In this document: positions 36,588-47,556 of the stretch, piece by piece
Layout: every line of letters starts with the position of its first letter
Position numbering within the stretch: position 1 is the stretch's first letter
Assembly: GCF_008831265.1 (NCBI RefSeq)
Contig: NZ_VTTH01000005.1
Coordinates: 186,001-250,000, forward strand
Direction of reading: 5' to 3'
From: Lacisediminimonas profundi
Lineage (GTDB): Bacteria; Pseudomonadota; Gammaproteobacteria; Burkholderiales; Burkholderiaceae_D
Length of the DNA: 64,000 nt
The notes under the pieces: generated by a model
Databases searched by the model: none
Seen by the model: the letters and a program-made list of their open reading frames with translations, nothing else
Told to the model about the DNA's origin: nothing
Program-made: the position numbers and the translations under genes

Positions 36588-38768
36588 CTAGCTCGCCCCC
36601 AAAGCCGCATCCAGCGCCCTGTCCACCGCGCGATCCAGGGCGATGGTGCGCGCCCTGCCTTCCCGCAGCGCATGGTCCAGTTCCGATTCCGAGTACAGCA
36701 TGGTTGTGCTGGCCCGGCGGTCGGCAAAAATGAACTGGCTGCGTTCGGGGCTGATCCACGCCAGTTTCAGGCATTGCCTGACGCCGCTCTTGTTCTGTAG
36801 TTCCAGCCAGTCGCCATGGCACAACTCCGCTGCAGGCGAGCGCGCCGGCGCAGATTCGGCGGCGGCAGGCATGCGCCGCTCGCGCGCCATGCTGCGCGCG
36901 GCTGCCCGTCGCGCCATTGCCACCGCGGCTTCGACCCGGCTGTTGCTGCTGTCGCTTTGCAGCCGCACCAGCGCGGCATGCCGCTCGGCCAGCGCGGTAA
37001 AGAAGCTGGCCCGTTCCGGTTCATGCCATTTGATTGCGTTCAGCCAGGCATTGACGTTGGCCAGTATCGACGGCAAGCGGCTCAGCAATTCCCGGCGCTC
37101 GGCCGCATCCGCTTTGGGCTGCATGCTCCAGATCAGCTCGTCCATCGCGTTCAGCGCGCGCTCCAGCACATCGGGCTTTTTCTCGCGCACGCCGTGGGCC
37201 AGCGTCAGTATCCGCAACCACTGGGTTTCCAGGAATGCTTCCATGAATTGCGGCACGGCACCGGTATCCAGGCGCTCGTTCAGGTCGGCCTGCGCCGCCA
37301 CATGCGCCTGGTGCCGCCGCTCTGCCCGCAGGGCGCCTGCCATCGCGTCGGCAAGCCCCGCCTCGGCCACGCGTTCCTCTTCGGCCAGGAACGCATCGAT
37401 CTGGGCGCCAAGTTCAACGAACAGCGCTGTCTTCTGGTCGAATTCGGCAGTCACCCGGTCGACTATCTGCGACATCATCCGGAACAAGGGGTCGTCCTCG
37501 CCACGCGCCTGATCCCATCCGACGCTGCAGGCAAGCAACTGGTCGATCAGCCTGCGGCCGGGGTGAGCGGCGTTGATGAAAAACTTGCGATCCATCAGCG
37601 CTGCCTTCAGCATCGGTATCTGCAGCCGCGCCAGCAACGCCTTGACCGCCGCCGCAATTTCATCCGACGCCAGCAGGTGGTCGAATATCCGCGCCAGCAA
37701 CTCGATCGTGTTCTCGTCGACAGTCGTCAGCAAGCCTTCCGGCATTCCCGACCCGATGTGGCGCAGCACGCTGGCCGATGCCGGCACTGCCCGTTCGCCC
37801 CCGCTGCGCTCAAGCTCCGTCTGCAGGCGTGTCAGGTGACCGAACAGCCGTGGCCCGACCGCGACGCTGATGGTGTTGGCCTGCCAGTTGCCGCCGGCGT
37901 CCTGGGTGCCGAACAGGTCGGGCAGGTTAAGGTCATCGGACTGGTCGGCGGCCGGGTCGGCGCTTTTCGGCTTGCCAGCCGACAGCAGCCAGTCGCGCAC
38001 GCGGTTATAGCGCCGGCCACGGGCCTGCAGGATCGGCGATGTGGTGGCGGCAAAGGGCATCGCCCCTTTTCCCACCCGGCGCGCACGCACGATTGCCTTC
38101 ACATCGGGCAGGATGCCGTGCTCGGCCAGCGCCACATTCAGCGCGCCATAAACCGCGTTCAGGTTCAGGAACAGTTGTGGCCCAAGCCGGCTCAACACCA
38201 CACGTAGCGAAGCGCGCTCGCTGTCGATGCTGCGCCATGCCTGGCACAGCGCCAGCACGAACAGTTGCGGGCGCCATGGGTTGAATTCGGTATCGACGCG
38301 ATCGCGGTTGAGAACCTCGGCAATGCGCAGGTTGAGCGCTTCGAGCGGTTGCGCCAGCTGTTGTTCGATGGATAGTGCCAACTCGTCGAGCAGCACCCGA
38401 TCTTCCATCGCCTCGAAACTGTCCGCCATGCCCTTGTCCGCCGCTGGCAGGCCGGGGACTACGGGCCGGCCTTTTTCCAGTTCGCGCAGGGCTGCGGTGG
38501 TCAGTGACTCGATGGCAACTGACAGCGCTTCACAGAAGGCTTCGCCGTGATTGCGCAGATGGTTGTAGGCGTGGAAGCTGGCCTGCTCTTCGGCCGGGCG
38601 CTTGCTGGTCTCGGATAGCTTGAGCAGGGCATCGCCCAGCTGATAGCGAAACACATCCAGCTTGGCGCCGGTCAGCGCAACGGCGACATGAACCAGCTTG
38701 TGCAGTAGCGCAGCCTGCCTTGCGGGGGCCGCTGTCGTCACTGCTGCCTGTGTGATGGGACGACTCAT
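36588..38768 (-). CDS. DUF1631 family protein
   Basis: 726 residues from ATG 38768 (a TTG at 38798 would add ten). Mostly helical, with EEQASFHAYNHLRNHGEAF, LEALNLRIAEVLNRDRVDTE and FNPWRPQLFVLALCQAWRS near the N-terminus, and a PilZ-like last section with CHGDWLELQNKSGVRQCL and LKLAWISPERSQFIFADR. The family is widespread in beta- and gammaproteobacteria; the role is unknown. The C-terminal segment hints at c-di-GMP binding but lacks a clear RxxxR motif in the part I can read. Confidence 0.85.
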   Translation of the reverse strand: MSRPITQAAVTTAAPARQAALLHKLVHVAVALTGAKLDVFRYQLGDALLKLSETSKRPAEEQASFHAYNHLRNHGEAFCEALSVAIESLTTAALRELEKGRPVVPGLPAADKGMADSFEAMEDRVLLDELALSIEQQLAQPLEALNLRIAEVLNRDRVDTEFNPWRPQLFVLALCQAWRSIDSERASLRVVLSRLGPQLFLNLNAVYGALNVALAEHGILPDVKAIVRARRVGKGAMPFAATTSPILQARGRRYNRVRDWLLSAGKPKSADPAADQSDDLNLPDLFGTQDAGGNWQANTISVAVGPRLFGHLTRLQTELERSGGERAVPASASVLRHIGSGMPEGLLTTVDENTIELLARIFDHLLASDEIAAAVKALLARLQIPMLKAALMDRKFFINAAHPGRRLIDQLLACSVGWDQARGEDDPLFRMMSQIVDRVTAEFDQKTALFVELGAQIDAFLAEEERVAEAGLADAMAGALRAERRHQAHVAAQADLNERLDTGAVPQFMEAFLETQWLRILTLAHGVREKKPDVLERALNAMDELIWSMQPKADAAERRELLSRLPSILANVNAWLNAIKWHEPERASFFTALAERHAALVRLQSDSSNSRVEAAVAMARRAAARSMARERRMPAAAESAPARSPAAELCHGDWLELQNKSGVRQCLKLAWISPERSQFIFADRRASTTMLYSESELDHALREGRARTIALDRAVDRALDAALGAS

Positions 38769-38876
38769 GAATTGGCCGATGAAAATGCTTCTCGGCAAAT
38801 TCTACGACCCGCTTCCCGGCCGCCGCAACGCGCCATTTGTAACACGTTGCAAGCATGCCGAAAGCTTGTCAGGACG

Positions 38877-39023
38877 TCATGGGGCCAGCCAGGCTTGCGA
38901 TGCCCAAGTGACAAAAACCATGATCGCCACGGCAATTGCCAGCACGATCAGCAGCCGGCCAAAGCGCGGCGAGCCGTCAGAGCCGGTTGGCAGTCCTTCG
39001 CGCGTGTCTTCGCGCTGGTTCAT
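38877..39023 (-). CDS. Small single-pass membrane protein candidate
   Basis: 48 residues from ATG 39023, or 58 from GTG 39053; neither has a strong ribosome site. A charged N-terminus (MNQREDTREG) leads into one hydrophobic helix of about 18 residues starting FGRLLIVLAIAVAIMVFVTW, then a short tail WASQAWLAP. Lies between the DUF1631 gene and qor, both minus strand. Composition is typical of a real small membrane protein, but no family is known to me. Confidence 0.5.
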   Translation of the reverse strand: MNQREDTREGLPTGSDGSPRFGRLLIVLAIAVAIMVFVTWASQAWLAP

Positions 39024-39082
39024 GGGATTGCTTGCTTCGGGTTCGTCTTTCACGGCAGTCCAGTCAGGTAGTGATTCGCAGC

Positions 39083-39139
39083 CTGGTGAAAAACCTGGCG
39101 AGCGGGCCGGGATCGGCCCGTGCGGCAGTTTTTCACCAG
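39083..39139 (-). terminator. Terminator hairpin after qor
   Basis: CTGGTGAAAAAC (39083-39094) and GTTTTTCACCAG (39128-39139) are perfect inverted repeats with an inner GGGCC/GGCCC stem. It begins 5 bp past the qor stop on the minus strand. Confidence 0.65.
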
Positions 39140-39143
39140 CCTG

Positions 39144-40118
39144 TCATGGCAACAGTATCGTCGAGCCGGTGGTCTTGCGCGACTCCAGGTCGATGTGTGC
39201 TTGCGCCACGTCCTTCAGCGCGTAGCGCTGGTTGATCTCGATCTTGACCTTGCCGCTTTCCACCATGGCAAACAGGTTGGCCGCCATCGATTCCAGCGTT
39301 TCGCGCTTGGTGATGTGGGAAAACAGCGTGGGACGGGTGATGTACAGCGAACCGCGGTTGGCCAGTTCGTTGAGCGTGAACGCCGGCACCGGGCCCGATG
39401 CACTGCCGAAGCTGACCATCATGCCCAGCGGTGACAGGCAGTCGAGCGAACCGGTGAAGGTGTCGGCGCCGATCGAGTCATACACCACCGGCACGCCACG
39501 CCCACCCGTGATTTCCTTCACGCGCTCGACGAAATTCTCGGTCTTGTAGTTGATCACGTGGGCGCAGCCATGCGCTTTTGCCACTGCCGCCTTCTCGTCC
39601 GAGCCGACGGTACCGATCACGGTCACGCCGATCGCCTTGGCCCACTGGCAGGCGATCAGTCCGACGCCGCCCGCGGCAGCATGGAACAGGATGGTCTCGC
39701 CGCCCTTGAGCGGGAAGGTGCGGTTGAACAGGTACTCGACGGTATATCCCTGCAGCATCATCGCGGCTGCGGTCTCGAAACTGATCGAATCCGGCAGCTT
39801 GACCAGGAACGCGGCCGGCATGGTGCGCGCCTCTGCATAGGCTCCCGGCGGGCGGCCGGCATAGGCCACGCGATCGCCCGGCTTCACATGGGTCACGCCC
39901 TCGCCCACTGCTTCGACTGTCCCGGCGCCTTCCATGCCCAGCCCTGCGGGCAGCGGCTGCTTGTACAGGCCGGTGCGGAAATAGACGTCAATGTAGTTCA
40001 GGCCGCAGGCGGCGTGGCGCACCAGCGCTTCGCCCGGTCCCGGCTGGCCGAGTTCGACATCGACGTACTCCATCACTTCGGGGCCGCCGTTCCTGGTAAT
40101 GCGGATCGCTTTCGTCAT
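39144..40118 (-). CDS. qor: NADPH:quinone oxidoreductase
   Basis: 324 residues, zinc-free MDR. MTKAIRITRNGGPEVMEYVD, the NADPH loop FHAAAGGVGLIACQWAKAIG near 145, and YDSIGADTFTGSLDCL are typical of QorA. One-electron quinone reduction and detoxification of quinones are the usual role. Followed by a hairpin terminator. Only distantly similar to the MDR gene at 27449. Confidence 0.93.
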   Translation of the reverse strand: MTKAIRITRNGGPEVMEYVDVELGQPGPGEALVRHAACGLNYIDVYFRTGLYKQPLPAGLGMEGAGTVEAVGEGVTHVKPGDRVAYAGRPPGAYAEARTMPAAFLVKLPDSISFETAAAMMLQGYTVEYLFNRTFPLKGGETILFHAAAGGVGLIACQWAKAIGVTVIGTVGSDEKAAVAKAHGCAHVINYKTENFVERVKEITGGRGVPVVYDSIGADTFTGSLDCLSPLGMMVSFGSASGPVPAFTLNELANRGSLYITRPTLFSHITKRETLESMAANLFAMVESGKVKIEINQRYALKDVAQAHIDLESRKTTGSTILLP

Positions 40119-40232
40119 CGTGGTCTCGCTTCTATGTGTTTTTGTGCTGGTTGTGTTTGTTGCTGTTCAGGAAGCGTCGCTGCAGACGGCCAAGCGCAGG
40201 TTCATGCTGCCCGCGCCTGCCGACCGCCTGCA

Positions 40233-41021
40233 TCAGAGGGTGCCGGGAAAGGCGCCGCCGTCGAGCAGGATATTCTGGCCGATCATGTAACCTGCCTGCG
40301 CGCTGCACATGAACGCGCAGGTGGCGCCGAATTCCTCGACGGTGCCGAAGCGCCTGGCCGGATTGGCGTTGCGGCGTGCGGCAGCCACTTCCTCGACGGT
40401 CTTGCCGCCGGTCTTGGCCACGTTGGCGAGGTTGGACCTCAGGCGGTCGGTTTCGAACGGGCCTGGCAGCAGGTTGTTGATCGTGACGTTATTCGCTGCG
40501 ACCTGGCGCGACAGGCCGGCGACGAAACCGGTGAGGCCGGCGCGGGCGCCGTTCGACAGGCCCAGGTTGGCGATCGGCGCCTTGACGGCGCCGGAGGTGA
40601 TGTTGACGATGCGGCCGAACTTGCGCGCAATCATGCCGTCGACAGTGGCCTTGATCAGTTCGATCGGGGTCAGCATGTTGGCGTCGAGCGCGGCGATCCA
40701 GTCCTTGCGCTCCCAATCGCGGAAGTCGCCGGGCGGCGGACCGCCGGCATTGTTGACCAGGATGTCAGGATCGGGGCAGGCAGCCAATGCCTGCGCACGG
40801 CCTTCCGGCGTGGTGATGTCGCAGGCAACTGCCTGCACGGTGGCGCCGGTTGCGGCCGCCATGGCGCGAATTTCCTGCGCGGTTTTTTCCAGGTCGGCAG
40901 CGGTGCGGGCAACGATCGTCACATGCACCCCTTCCATCGCCAGCGCCTCGGCACAGGCGCGCCCCAGGCCCTTGCTTGCGCCGCATACCAGCGCTTTTTT
41001 TCCACGAATTCCGAGATCCAT
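40233..41021 (-). CDS. SDR-family protein with altered active site
   Basis: 262 residues with AGGAG before the ATG. Cofactor loop CGASKGLG (13-20) and NNAG (90-93) are normal and Ser143 is in ITSG. The YxxxK position reads S156 N G A R160, so the catalytic Tyr is Ser and the Lys is Arg. The C-terminal LDGGAF is typical of FabG-like enzymes. A catalytic role by another residue is possible; otherwise binding or scaffolding. Eight bases separate it from the DMT gene upstream. Confidence 0.88.
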   Translation of the reverse strand: MDLGIRGKKALVCGASKGLGRACAEALAMEGVHVTIVARTAADLEKTAQEIRAMAAATGATVQAVACDITTPEGRAQALAACPDPDILVNNAGGPPPGDFRDWERKDWIAALDANMLTPIELIKATVDGMIARKFGRIVNITSGAVKAPIANLGLSNGARAGLTGFVAGLSRQVAANNVTINNLLPGPFETDRLRSNLANVAKTGGKTVEEVAAARRNANPARRFGTVEEFGATCAFMCSAQAGYMIGQNILLDGGAFPGTL

Positions 41022-41029
41022 ATCAGCTC

Positions 41030-41938
41030 CTAAGCTTTCTTTTTTGACAGTAGATAGATGCCGACCAGCACCAGCGAGGTGCCGGTCAGCTGGATGGCCG
41101 TGATTGGTTCATCCAGAAACATTGCGCCCATGAACAGGGTCGAAACCGGGCCAACCATGCCGGCCTGCGATGCAGTCGGCGCGCCGATCCGCTCCACAGC
41201 GATCATGGTAATGAAAACCGGCAGCACTGTGCACAGCACCGAATTCATGATCGACAGCACATACACCGGCACCGGTTGCACCAGCATGTCCAGCGGCCGC
41301 AGCAACAGGAATTGCACTATGCAGGCAACGCACGACACGCACATCGCATACGCCACCAGCCGCATCGCGCCGACCCGGCGCACCAGTTCGCCTGACAGTA
41401 TCAGGTACACCGCATAGGTGATCGCGCTGGCGAGGACGAAGCCGCTGCCAAGCACGACATCCGAGCCGCCGGCCCGGACGTCGTGCAGGAATACCAGCAC
41501 GGTTCCGGCGTAAGACGTCATCAGCGCCAGCCACTCGATCATGCCAATGCGTTTCTTGAGGAAGAGTACCGATAGCAGCAGCACGAAGGACGGCGTCAGG
41601 AACAGGATCAGCCGCTCCAGCCCGGCAGATATGTATTGCAGGCCGATGAAGTCGAGGAAGCTCGACAGGTAATAGCCGATCAGCCCCAGGAAGATCACGC
41701 GCAGGCGGTCGCCGGCGGACAGCGGTTTCGAACTGCGCGCCTTCCAGAATGCGACAGCAGCGAAAAAGGGCACGGAAAAGATCATCCGGAAACCGATCAG
41801 GGTCACCGCGTCAACATCGTACCGGTAGATCAACTTGGCGAAGATCGCCTTGGCCGAAAAGAGGACGGCGCCGATGATGGCGATGGCGAGGCCGATGAGG
41901 AATTCGCGACGGGCTTGCGGCGATGCGGTACTTGTCAT
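41030..41938 (-). CDS. DMT-superfamily (EamA) transporter
   Basis: 302 residues with about ten hydrophobic helices in two EamA repeats, for example AKAIFAKLIYRYDVDAVTL in the first and QAGMVGPVSTLFMGAMFLDEP in the second. Inner-membrane exporter of small metabolites. Upstream neighbour of the SDR gene on the same strand. Substrate not predictable. Confidence 0.9.
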   Translation of the reverse strand: MTSTASPQARREFLIGLAIAIIGAVLFSAKAIFAKLIYRYDVDAVTLIGFRMIFSVPFFAAVAFWKARSSKPLSAGDRLRVIFLGLIGYYLSSFLDFIGLQYISAGLERLILFLTPSFVLLLSVLFLKKRIGMIEWLALMTSYAGTVLVFLHDVRAGGSDVVLGSGFVLASAITYAVYLILSGELVRRVGAMRLVAYAMCVSCVACIVQFLLLRPLDMLVQPVPVYVLSIMNSVLCTVLPVFITMIAVERIGAPTASQAGMVGPVSTLFMGAMFLDEPITAIQLTGTSLVLVGIYLLSKKKA

Positions 41939-42019
41939 CGCGCAATTGTACGGGATGGCGCGAATTGGGGTTGGTCGCAGGCCGGGCGACCCGCACCGCC
42001 GCTACCCCACGCCACTCCG

Positions 42020-42050
42020 CGCTACTTCCCCGCTACTCCCCGCTACTTCC
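42020..42050. repeat. Short tandem repeat at the end of the HerA-like gene
   Basis: Three near-identical units of 10-11 bp (CGCTACTTCCC, CGCTACTCCC, CGCTACTTCC). The last one contains the stop codon of the HerA-like gene. Confidence 0.6.
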
Positions 42051-43626
42051 TTCTCAACAACGACCCCAGCACCCCGCGAACTATTTCCCGCCCGACCGAC
42101 GAGCCGATCGATCGCGCTGCCGATTTCACAACGGCTTCCACGATCGTGTCCTTGCGGCGCGACCCCTGGCCACCGAACAGATCGCCCAGGACATCCTGCA
42201 TCCGGTCGCCCAGGCTCGGGCCTTCCGGGGCGGTGCCGGACGGTGGCACCGGCTGTTCCTGCCCGGCGGAACCGGACCTGCCCCACTGCTCCTCCGGACG
42301 CGTAGCCGGCGCTTCCCGGTTCCCGGCCGGCGCAGCCGGCTGCGTCCTCACCACCCTGCCCTTCAGCTTTTCGTAGGCGGACTCGCGATCCACCGTCTGC
42401 TCATACACGCCGGCCACCACCGATTGCGCAATCAGCTCCTTGCGCTCCTCCGCAGTCAGGGGCCCGATGCGCGACGCCGGCGGCACGATGTAGGCGCGCT
42501 CGACGATGGTGGGCCTGCCCTTCTCGTCAAGAAAGGACACCAGCGCCTCGCCCACGCCCAGCTCCGTGATCACCTGCGCCGTGTCGAGCTTCGGATTAGG
42601 CCGGAAGGTCTCGGCCGCCGCCTGCACCGCTTTCTGGTCGCGCGGCGTATAGGCGCGCAGCGCATGCTGCACCCGGTTGCCCAACTGGCCCAGCACCGTG
42701 TCCGGAATGTCGAGCGGATTCTGGGTCACGAAATATACGCCCACGCCCTTGGAGCGGATCAGGCGCACCACCTGCTCGATCTTTTGCAGCAAGGTGCGCG
42801 GCGCTTCGGCAAACAGCAGGTGCGCCTCGTCGAAGAAAAACACCAGCTTGGGCTTGTCGAGGTCGCCTACCTCGGGCAGGCGCTCGTACAGCTCCGACAG
42901 CATCCACAGCAGGAAAGTCGAATACAGCCGCGGTGACTGCATCAGCTTGTCGGCGGCCAGGATGTTGACCAACCCGCGCCCCTGGGCGTCGGTTTGCAGC
43001 AGGTCGTCGATATTGAGCATCGGTTCGCCGAAGAACACGTCGCCGCCCTGCTCCTCCATGCCCAGCAAGCCGCGCTGTATGGCGCCGACGCTGGCGGCCG
43101 AGATGTTGCCGTATTCGGTCTGGAAGGTGGCCGCGTTCTCGCCGACGTGCTGCAGCATGGCCCGCAAATCCTTCAGGTCCAGCAACAGCAGGCCCTGGTC
43201 GTCGGCGATCTTGAATGCCAGCTGGAGCACGCCGCCCTGGGTCTCGTTCAGGTTCAGCATGCGCGACAGCAGCAGCGGACCGAGGTCGGAAATGGTGGCG
43301 CGCACAGGGTGGCCCTGTTCGCCGAACACGTCCCAGAAGGTCACCGGGGAGCCGGCCCACGCCGGCTCGGCCAGCCCCAGCGACTTGATCCGGGCGGACA
43401 GCTTGGGAGTGGCTGTTCCCGGCTTTGCGATGCCGGACAGATCGCCTTTGACATCGGCCATGAACACCGGCACGCCGATATCGGACAATGCCTGTGCCAG
43501 CACCTGCAGGGTGACAGTCTTGCCAGTGCCGGTGGCGCCGGTAATGCAGCCGTGGCGGTTGGCCAGTTGCGGCAGCAGGGCCAGGTCGTGTTCGGGGTTC
43601 TTCGCGATCAGCAGGGGTTGGGTCAT
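42043..43626 (-). CDS. HerA-like ATPase (DUF853 family)
   Basis: 527 residues. Walker A GATGTGKT (30-37), Walker B in [15 protein letters not shown] near 266, and the arginine-rich region [20 protein letters not shown] fit the DUF853 group of the HerA/FtsK superfamily. The C-terminal 90 residues are low-complexity with Pro and Gly, ending SLLRRK. A DNA translocase or helicase-like role is assumed, but no NurA-type nuclease is adjacent. Divergent from yebC. Confidence 0.9.
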   Translation of the reverse strand: MTQPLLIAKNPEHDLALLPQLANRHGCITGATGTGKTVTLQVLAQALSDIGVPVFMADVKGDLSGIAKPGTATPKLSARIKSLGLAEPAWAGSPVTFWDVFGEQGHPVRATISDLGPLLLSRMLNLNETQGGVLQLAFKIADDQGLLLLDLKDLRAMLQHVGENAATFQTEYGNISAASVGAIQRGLLGMEEQGGDVFFGEPMLNIDDLLQTDAQGRGLVNILAADKLMQSPRLYSTFLLWMLSELYERLPEVGDLDKPKLVFFFDEAHLLFAEAPRTLLQKIEQVVRLIRSKGVGVYFVTQNPLDIPDTVLGQLGNRVQHALRAYTPRDQKAVQAAAETFRPNPKLDTAQVITELGVGEALVSFLDEKGRPTIVERAYIVPPASRIGPLTAEERKELIAQSVVAGVYEQTVDRESAYEKLKGRVVRTQPAAPAGNREAPATRPEEQWGRSGSAGQEQPVPPSGTAPEGPSLGDRMQDVLGDLFGGQGSRRKDTIVEAVVKSAARSIGSSVGREIVRGVLGSLLRRK

Positions 43627-43667
43627 GTTTTTCGGGCCTTGACGGAGTCGGTCCGGAGGGGGCGGTA

Positions 43668-43676
43668 TGCTAGAAT
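43668..43676 (+). promoter_or_regulatory. Extended -10 promoter for yebC
   Basis: TGCTAGAAT is an extended -10 box (TGN followed by TAGAAT) in the 156-bp divergent region between the HerA-like gene and yebC, giving a leader of about 100 nt. A good -35 is not seen. Confidence 0.45.
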
Positions 43677-43782
43677 CGCCCTCCGAATTGCGGTGAAACT
43701 ACAGGTTTTTTTCGATTCGGCGCACGGTTTTCGGCGTTCGTTCAATACGCCGTTTTGTATCACATGTTCGGGGAAATTCGTC

Positions 43783-44511
43783 ATGGCTGGACACAGCAAA
43801 TGGGCCAATATCAAGCATAAGAAGGCCGCCACCGATGCCAAGCGCGGCAAGGTCTGGACCCGCCTGATCAAGGAAATCACCGTTGCAGCCCGGATGGGCG
43901 GCGCCGACATCGGCGCCAATCCGCGTCTGCGGCTGGCGGTGGACAAGGCAGCCGACGCCAATATGCCCAAGGACAACGTGACTCGCGCGATCCAGCGCGG
44001 GACCGGCGGACTGGACGGCGCCAACTATGAAGAAATCCGCTACGAAGGCTACGGCATCAACGGTGCCGCCATCATCGTCGACTGCATGACCGACAACCGG
44101 GTGCGCACCGTGGCCGAAGTGCGGCACGCGTTCTCCAAGTTTGGCGGCAACATGGGCACCGAAGGTTCGGTGGCGTTCCTGTTCAAGCACTGCGGGCAGT
44201 TGTTCTATGCCCCCGGCACCGATGAAGACACGCTGATGGAAGCCGCGCTCGAAGCCGGCGCCGAAGACGTGATCACGGACGACGAAGGCGGGCTGGAAGT
44301 CATCTGCGGCCCGCACGACCTGACCGACATCCGTGAAAAGCTGGAAAAGGCCGGGTTCAAGCCGGAACTGGCCGAAGTCACGATGAAGCCGGCGACCGAA
44401 ACCGTGTTTACCGGCGACGACGCCCTGAAGATGCAGAAGCTGCTCGACGCCCTGGAAAACCTGGACGACGTGCAAGAGGTCTACACCAACGCGGTCATCG
44501 AAGAAGAATAA
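43783..44511 (+). CDS. yebC: YebC/PmpR-family DNA-binding regulator
   Basis: 242 residues from ATG 43783, preceded by GGGGAAA. Standard start [19 protein letters not shown] and [13 protein letters not shown] in the middle. Members bind DNA or aid translation of proline stretches (TACO1-like). Highly conserved over its length. Precedes purD. Confidence 0.96.
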   Translation: MAGHSKWANIKHKKAATDAKRGKVWTRLIKEITVAARMGGADIGANPRLRLAVDKAADANMPKDNVTRAIQRGTGGLDGANYEEIRYEGYGINGAAIIVDCMTDNRVRTVAEVRHAFSKFGGNMGTEGSVAFLFKHCGQLFYAPGTDEDTLMEAALEAGAEDVITDDEGGLEVICGPHDLTDIREKLEKAGFKPELAEVTMKPATETVFTGDDALKMQKLLDALENLDDVQEVYTNAVIEEE

Positions 44512-44586
44512 GCCCCCGGGCCTGGTCCACAAGCACCATGTTCACCACAAATGCAACGATCCGAACTAACCAATAATCAGCACTCC

Positions 44587-45858
44587 ATGAATATTCTTGT
44601 CGTAGGATCAGGTGGCCGTGAACATGCGCTGGCCTGGAAGCTGGCACAGTCCGAGCGCATCCAGATGGTCTATGTGGCGCCGGGCAACGGCGGCACCCAA
44701 CTCGATTCGCGCCTGCGCAACGTACCCATCACCGATCCCAAGTTACTGGCGGAGTTTGCACGGAAAGAACATATCGGCCTGACCGTGGTCGGTCCGGAGG
44801 GGCCGCTGGCCGCCGGCATCGTCAACGTGTTCCGCGAGCAGGGCCTGAAGATCTTCGGGCCAACAAAGGAAGCTGCGCAACTGGAGAGCTCGAAGGATTT
44901 TGCCAAGGCCTTCATGCAGCGGCACAACATCCCGACCGCCCGCTACCAGACCTTCTCCGAGGTCGCGGCAGCCCACGACTACGTGCAGCAACAGGGCGCG
45001 CCGATCGTGATCAAGGCCGACGGCCTGGCTGCCGGCAAGGGCGTGGTCGTGGCCATGACGCTGGAAGAAGCGCATGCCGCAGTCGACATGATGCTGTCCG
45101 ACAACCGCCTGGGCGACGCCGGCGCGCGCGTGGTGATCGAGGAATTCCTGGCCGGCGAGGAAGCCAGTTTCATCGTGATGGTGGATGGCAAGAACATCCT
45201 GCCGCTGGCCACCAGCCAGGACCACAAGCGACTGAAAGACCACGACGAAGGCCCGAATACGGGCGGCATGGGCGCCTATTCGCCAGCGCCGATCGTGACG
45301 CCGGCGATGCATGCGCGGGTGATGCGCGAAATCATCGTGCCAACGGTGCAGGGCATGGCCAAGGACGGCATCCCGTTCACCGGCTACCTGTACGCCGGCC
45401 TGATGATCGACAGCCAGGGCAATCCGCGCACGCTGGAATTCAACTGCCGCATGGGCGACCCGGAGACGCAGCCGATCATGGCGCGCCTGAAGACCGACCT
45501 GGTCGGCGTGATGGAGCATGCCGTCAACGGCACGCTGGATGCGGTTGAACTGGAATGGGACCGCCGCACCGCGCTGGGCGTGGTGATGGCAGCAGCCGGC
45601 TATCCGGATGCGCCGCGCAAGGATGACGTGATCACCGGCATTCCGGCCGAGACGGCGGACTGCGTGACCTTCCATGCCGGCACCACCATCAAGGACGGCG
45701 CACTGGTGACGTCGGGCGGACGCGTGCTGTGCGTGGTTGGCCTGGGCGACAGCGTGCGCATGGCGCAGAAAAGCGCGTACGAGGCGGTGGACAAGATCCA
45801 TTTCGACGGAGCGCAGTTCCGCCGCGACATCGGCTGGCGCGCCCTGAAACGACTCTGA
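44587..45858 (+). CDS. purD: Phosphoribosylamine-glycine ligase
   Basis: 423 residues from ATG 44587, starting MNILVVGSGGREHALAWKL. ATP-grasp domain with KADGLAAGKGVVVA, and EFNCRMGDPETQ, the PurD signature. Second step of purine synthesis. The start has no clear ribosome site; the frame extends 12 codons upstream without improvement. Confidence 0.96.
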   Translation: MNILVVGSGGREHALAWKLAQSERIQMVYVAPGNGGTQLDSRLRNVPITDPKLLAEFARKEHIGLTVVGPEGPLAAGIVNVFREQGLKIFGPTKEAAQLESSKDFAKAFMQRHNIPTARYQTFSEVAAAHDYVQQQGAPIVIKADGLAAGKGVVVAMTLEEAHAAVDMMLSDNRLGDAGARVVIEEFLAGEEASFIVMVDGKNILPLATSQDHKRLKDHDEGPNTGGMGAYSPAPIVTPAMHARVMREIIVPTVQGMAKDGIPFTGYLYAGLMIDSQGNPRTLEFNCRMGDPETQPIMARLKTDLVGVMEHAVNGTLDAVELEWDRRTALGVVMAAAGYPDAPRKDDVITGIPAETADCVTFHAGTTIKDGALVTSGGRVLCVVGLGDSVRMAQKSAYEAVDKIHFDGAQFRRDIGWRALKRL

Positions 45859-45876
45859 AAAGGCGGTACCCGGGGA

Positions 45877-45902
45877 AGTCCGGGGATCAAGTCCGGGGAT
45901 CA
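45877..45902. repeat. 13-bp direct tandem repeat
   Basis: AGTCCGGGGATCA occurs twice in a row between purD and hemF. A further set of ACAGCTTG-like repeats (three) follows at about 45920-45950. Confidence 0.7.
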
Positions 45903-45953
45903 ATACAGCGTCCGCGCAGGCAGCTTGGATTACAGCTTGTGTTACAGCTTGGG

Positions 45954-45959
45954 TACAAT
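45954..45959 (+). promoter_or_regulatory. Candidate -10 box for hemF operon
   Basis: TACAAT lies 32 bp before the hemF ATG. No consensus -35 at the standard distance, so only the -10 is supported. Confidence 0.35.
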
Positions 45960-45976
45960 CGCGGCAATCCCCCTGA

Positions 45977-47555
<1,579 letters not shown>

Positions 47556-47556
<1 letters not shown>

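Noticed and set aside
36816..38207. 463-residue open frame antisense to the DUF1631 gene
   Set aside because: Shadow frame, His/Arg-rich, no domain.
39558..41033. 491-residue open frame antisense to qor and the SDR
   Set aside because: Crosses two real genes and has no domain.
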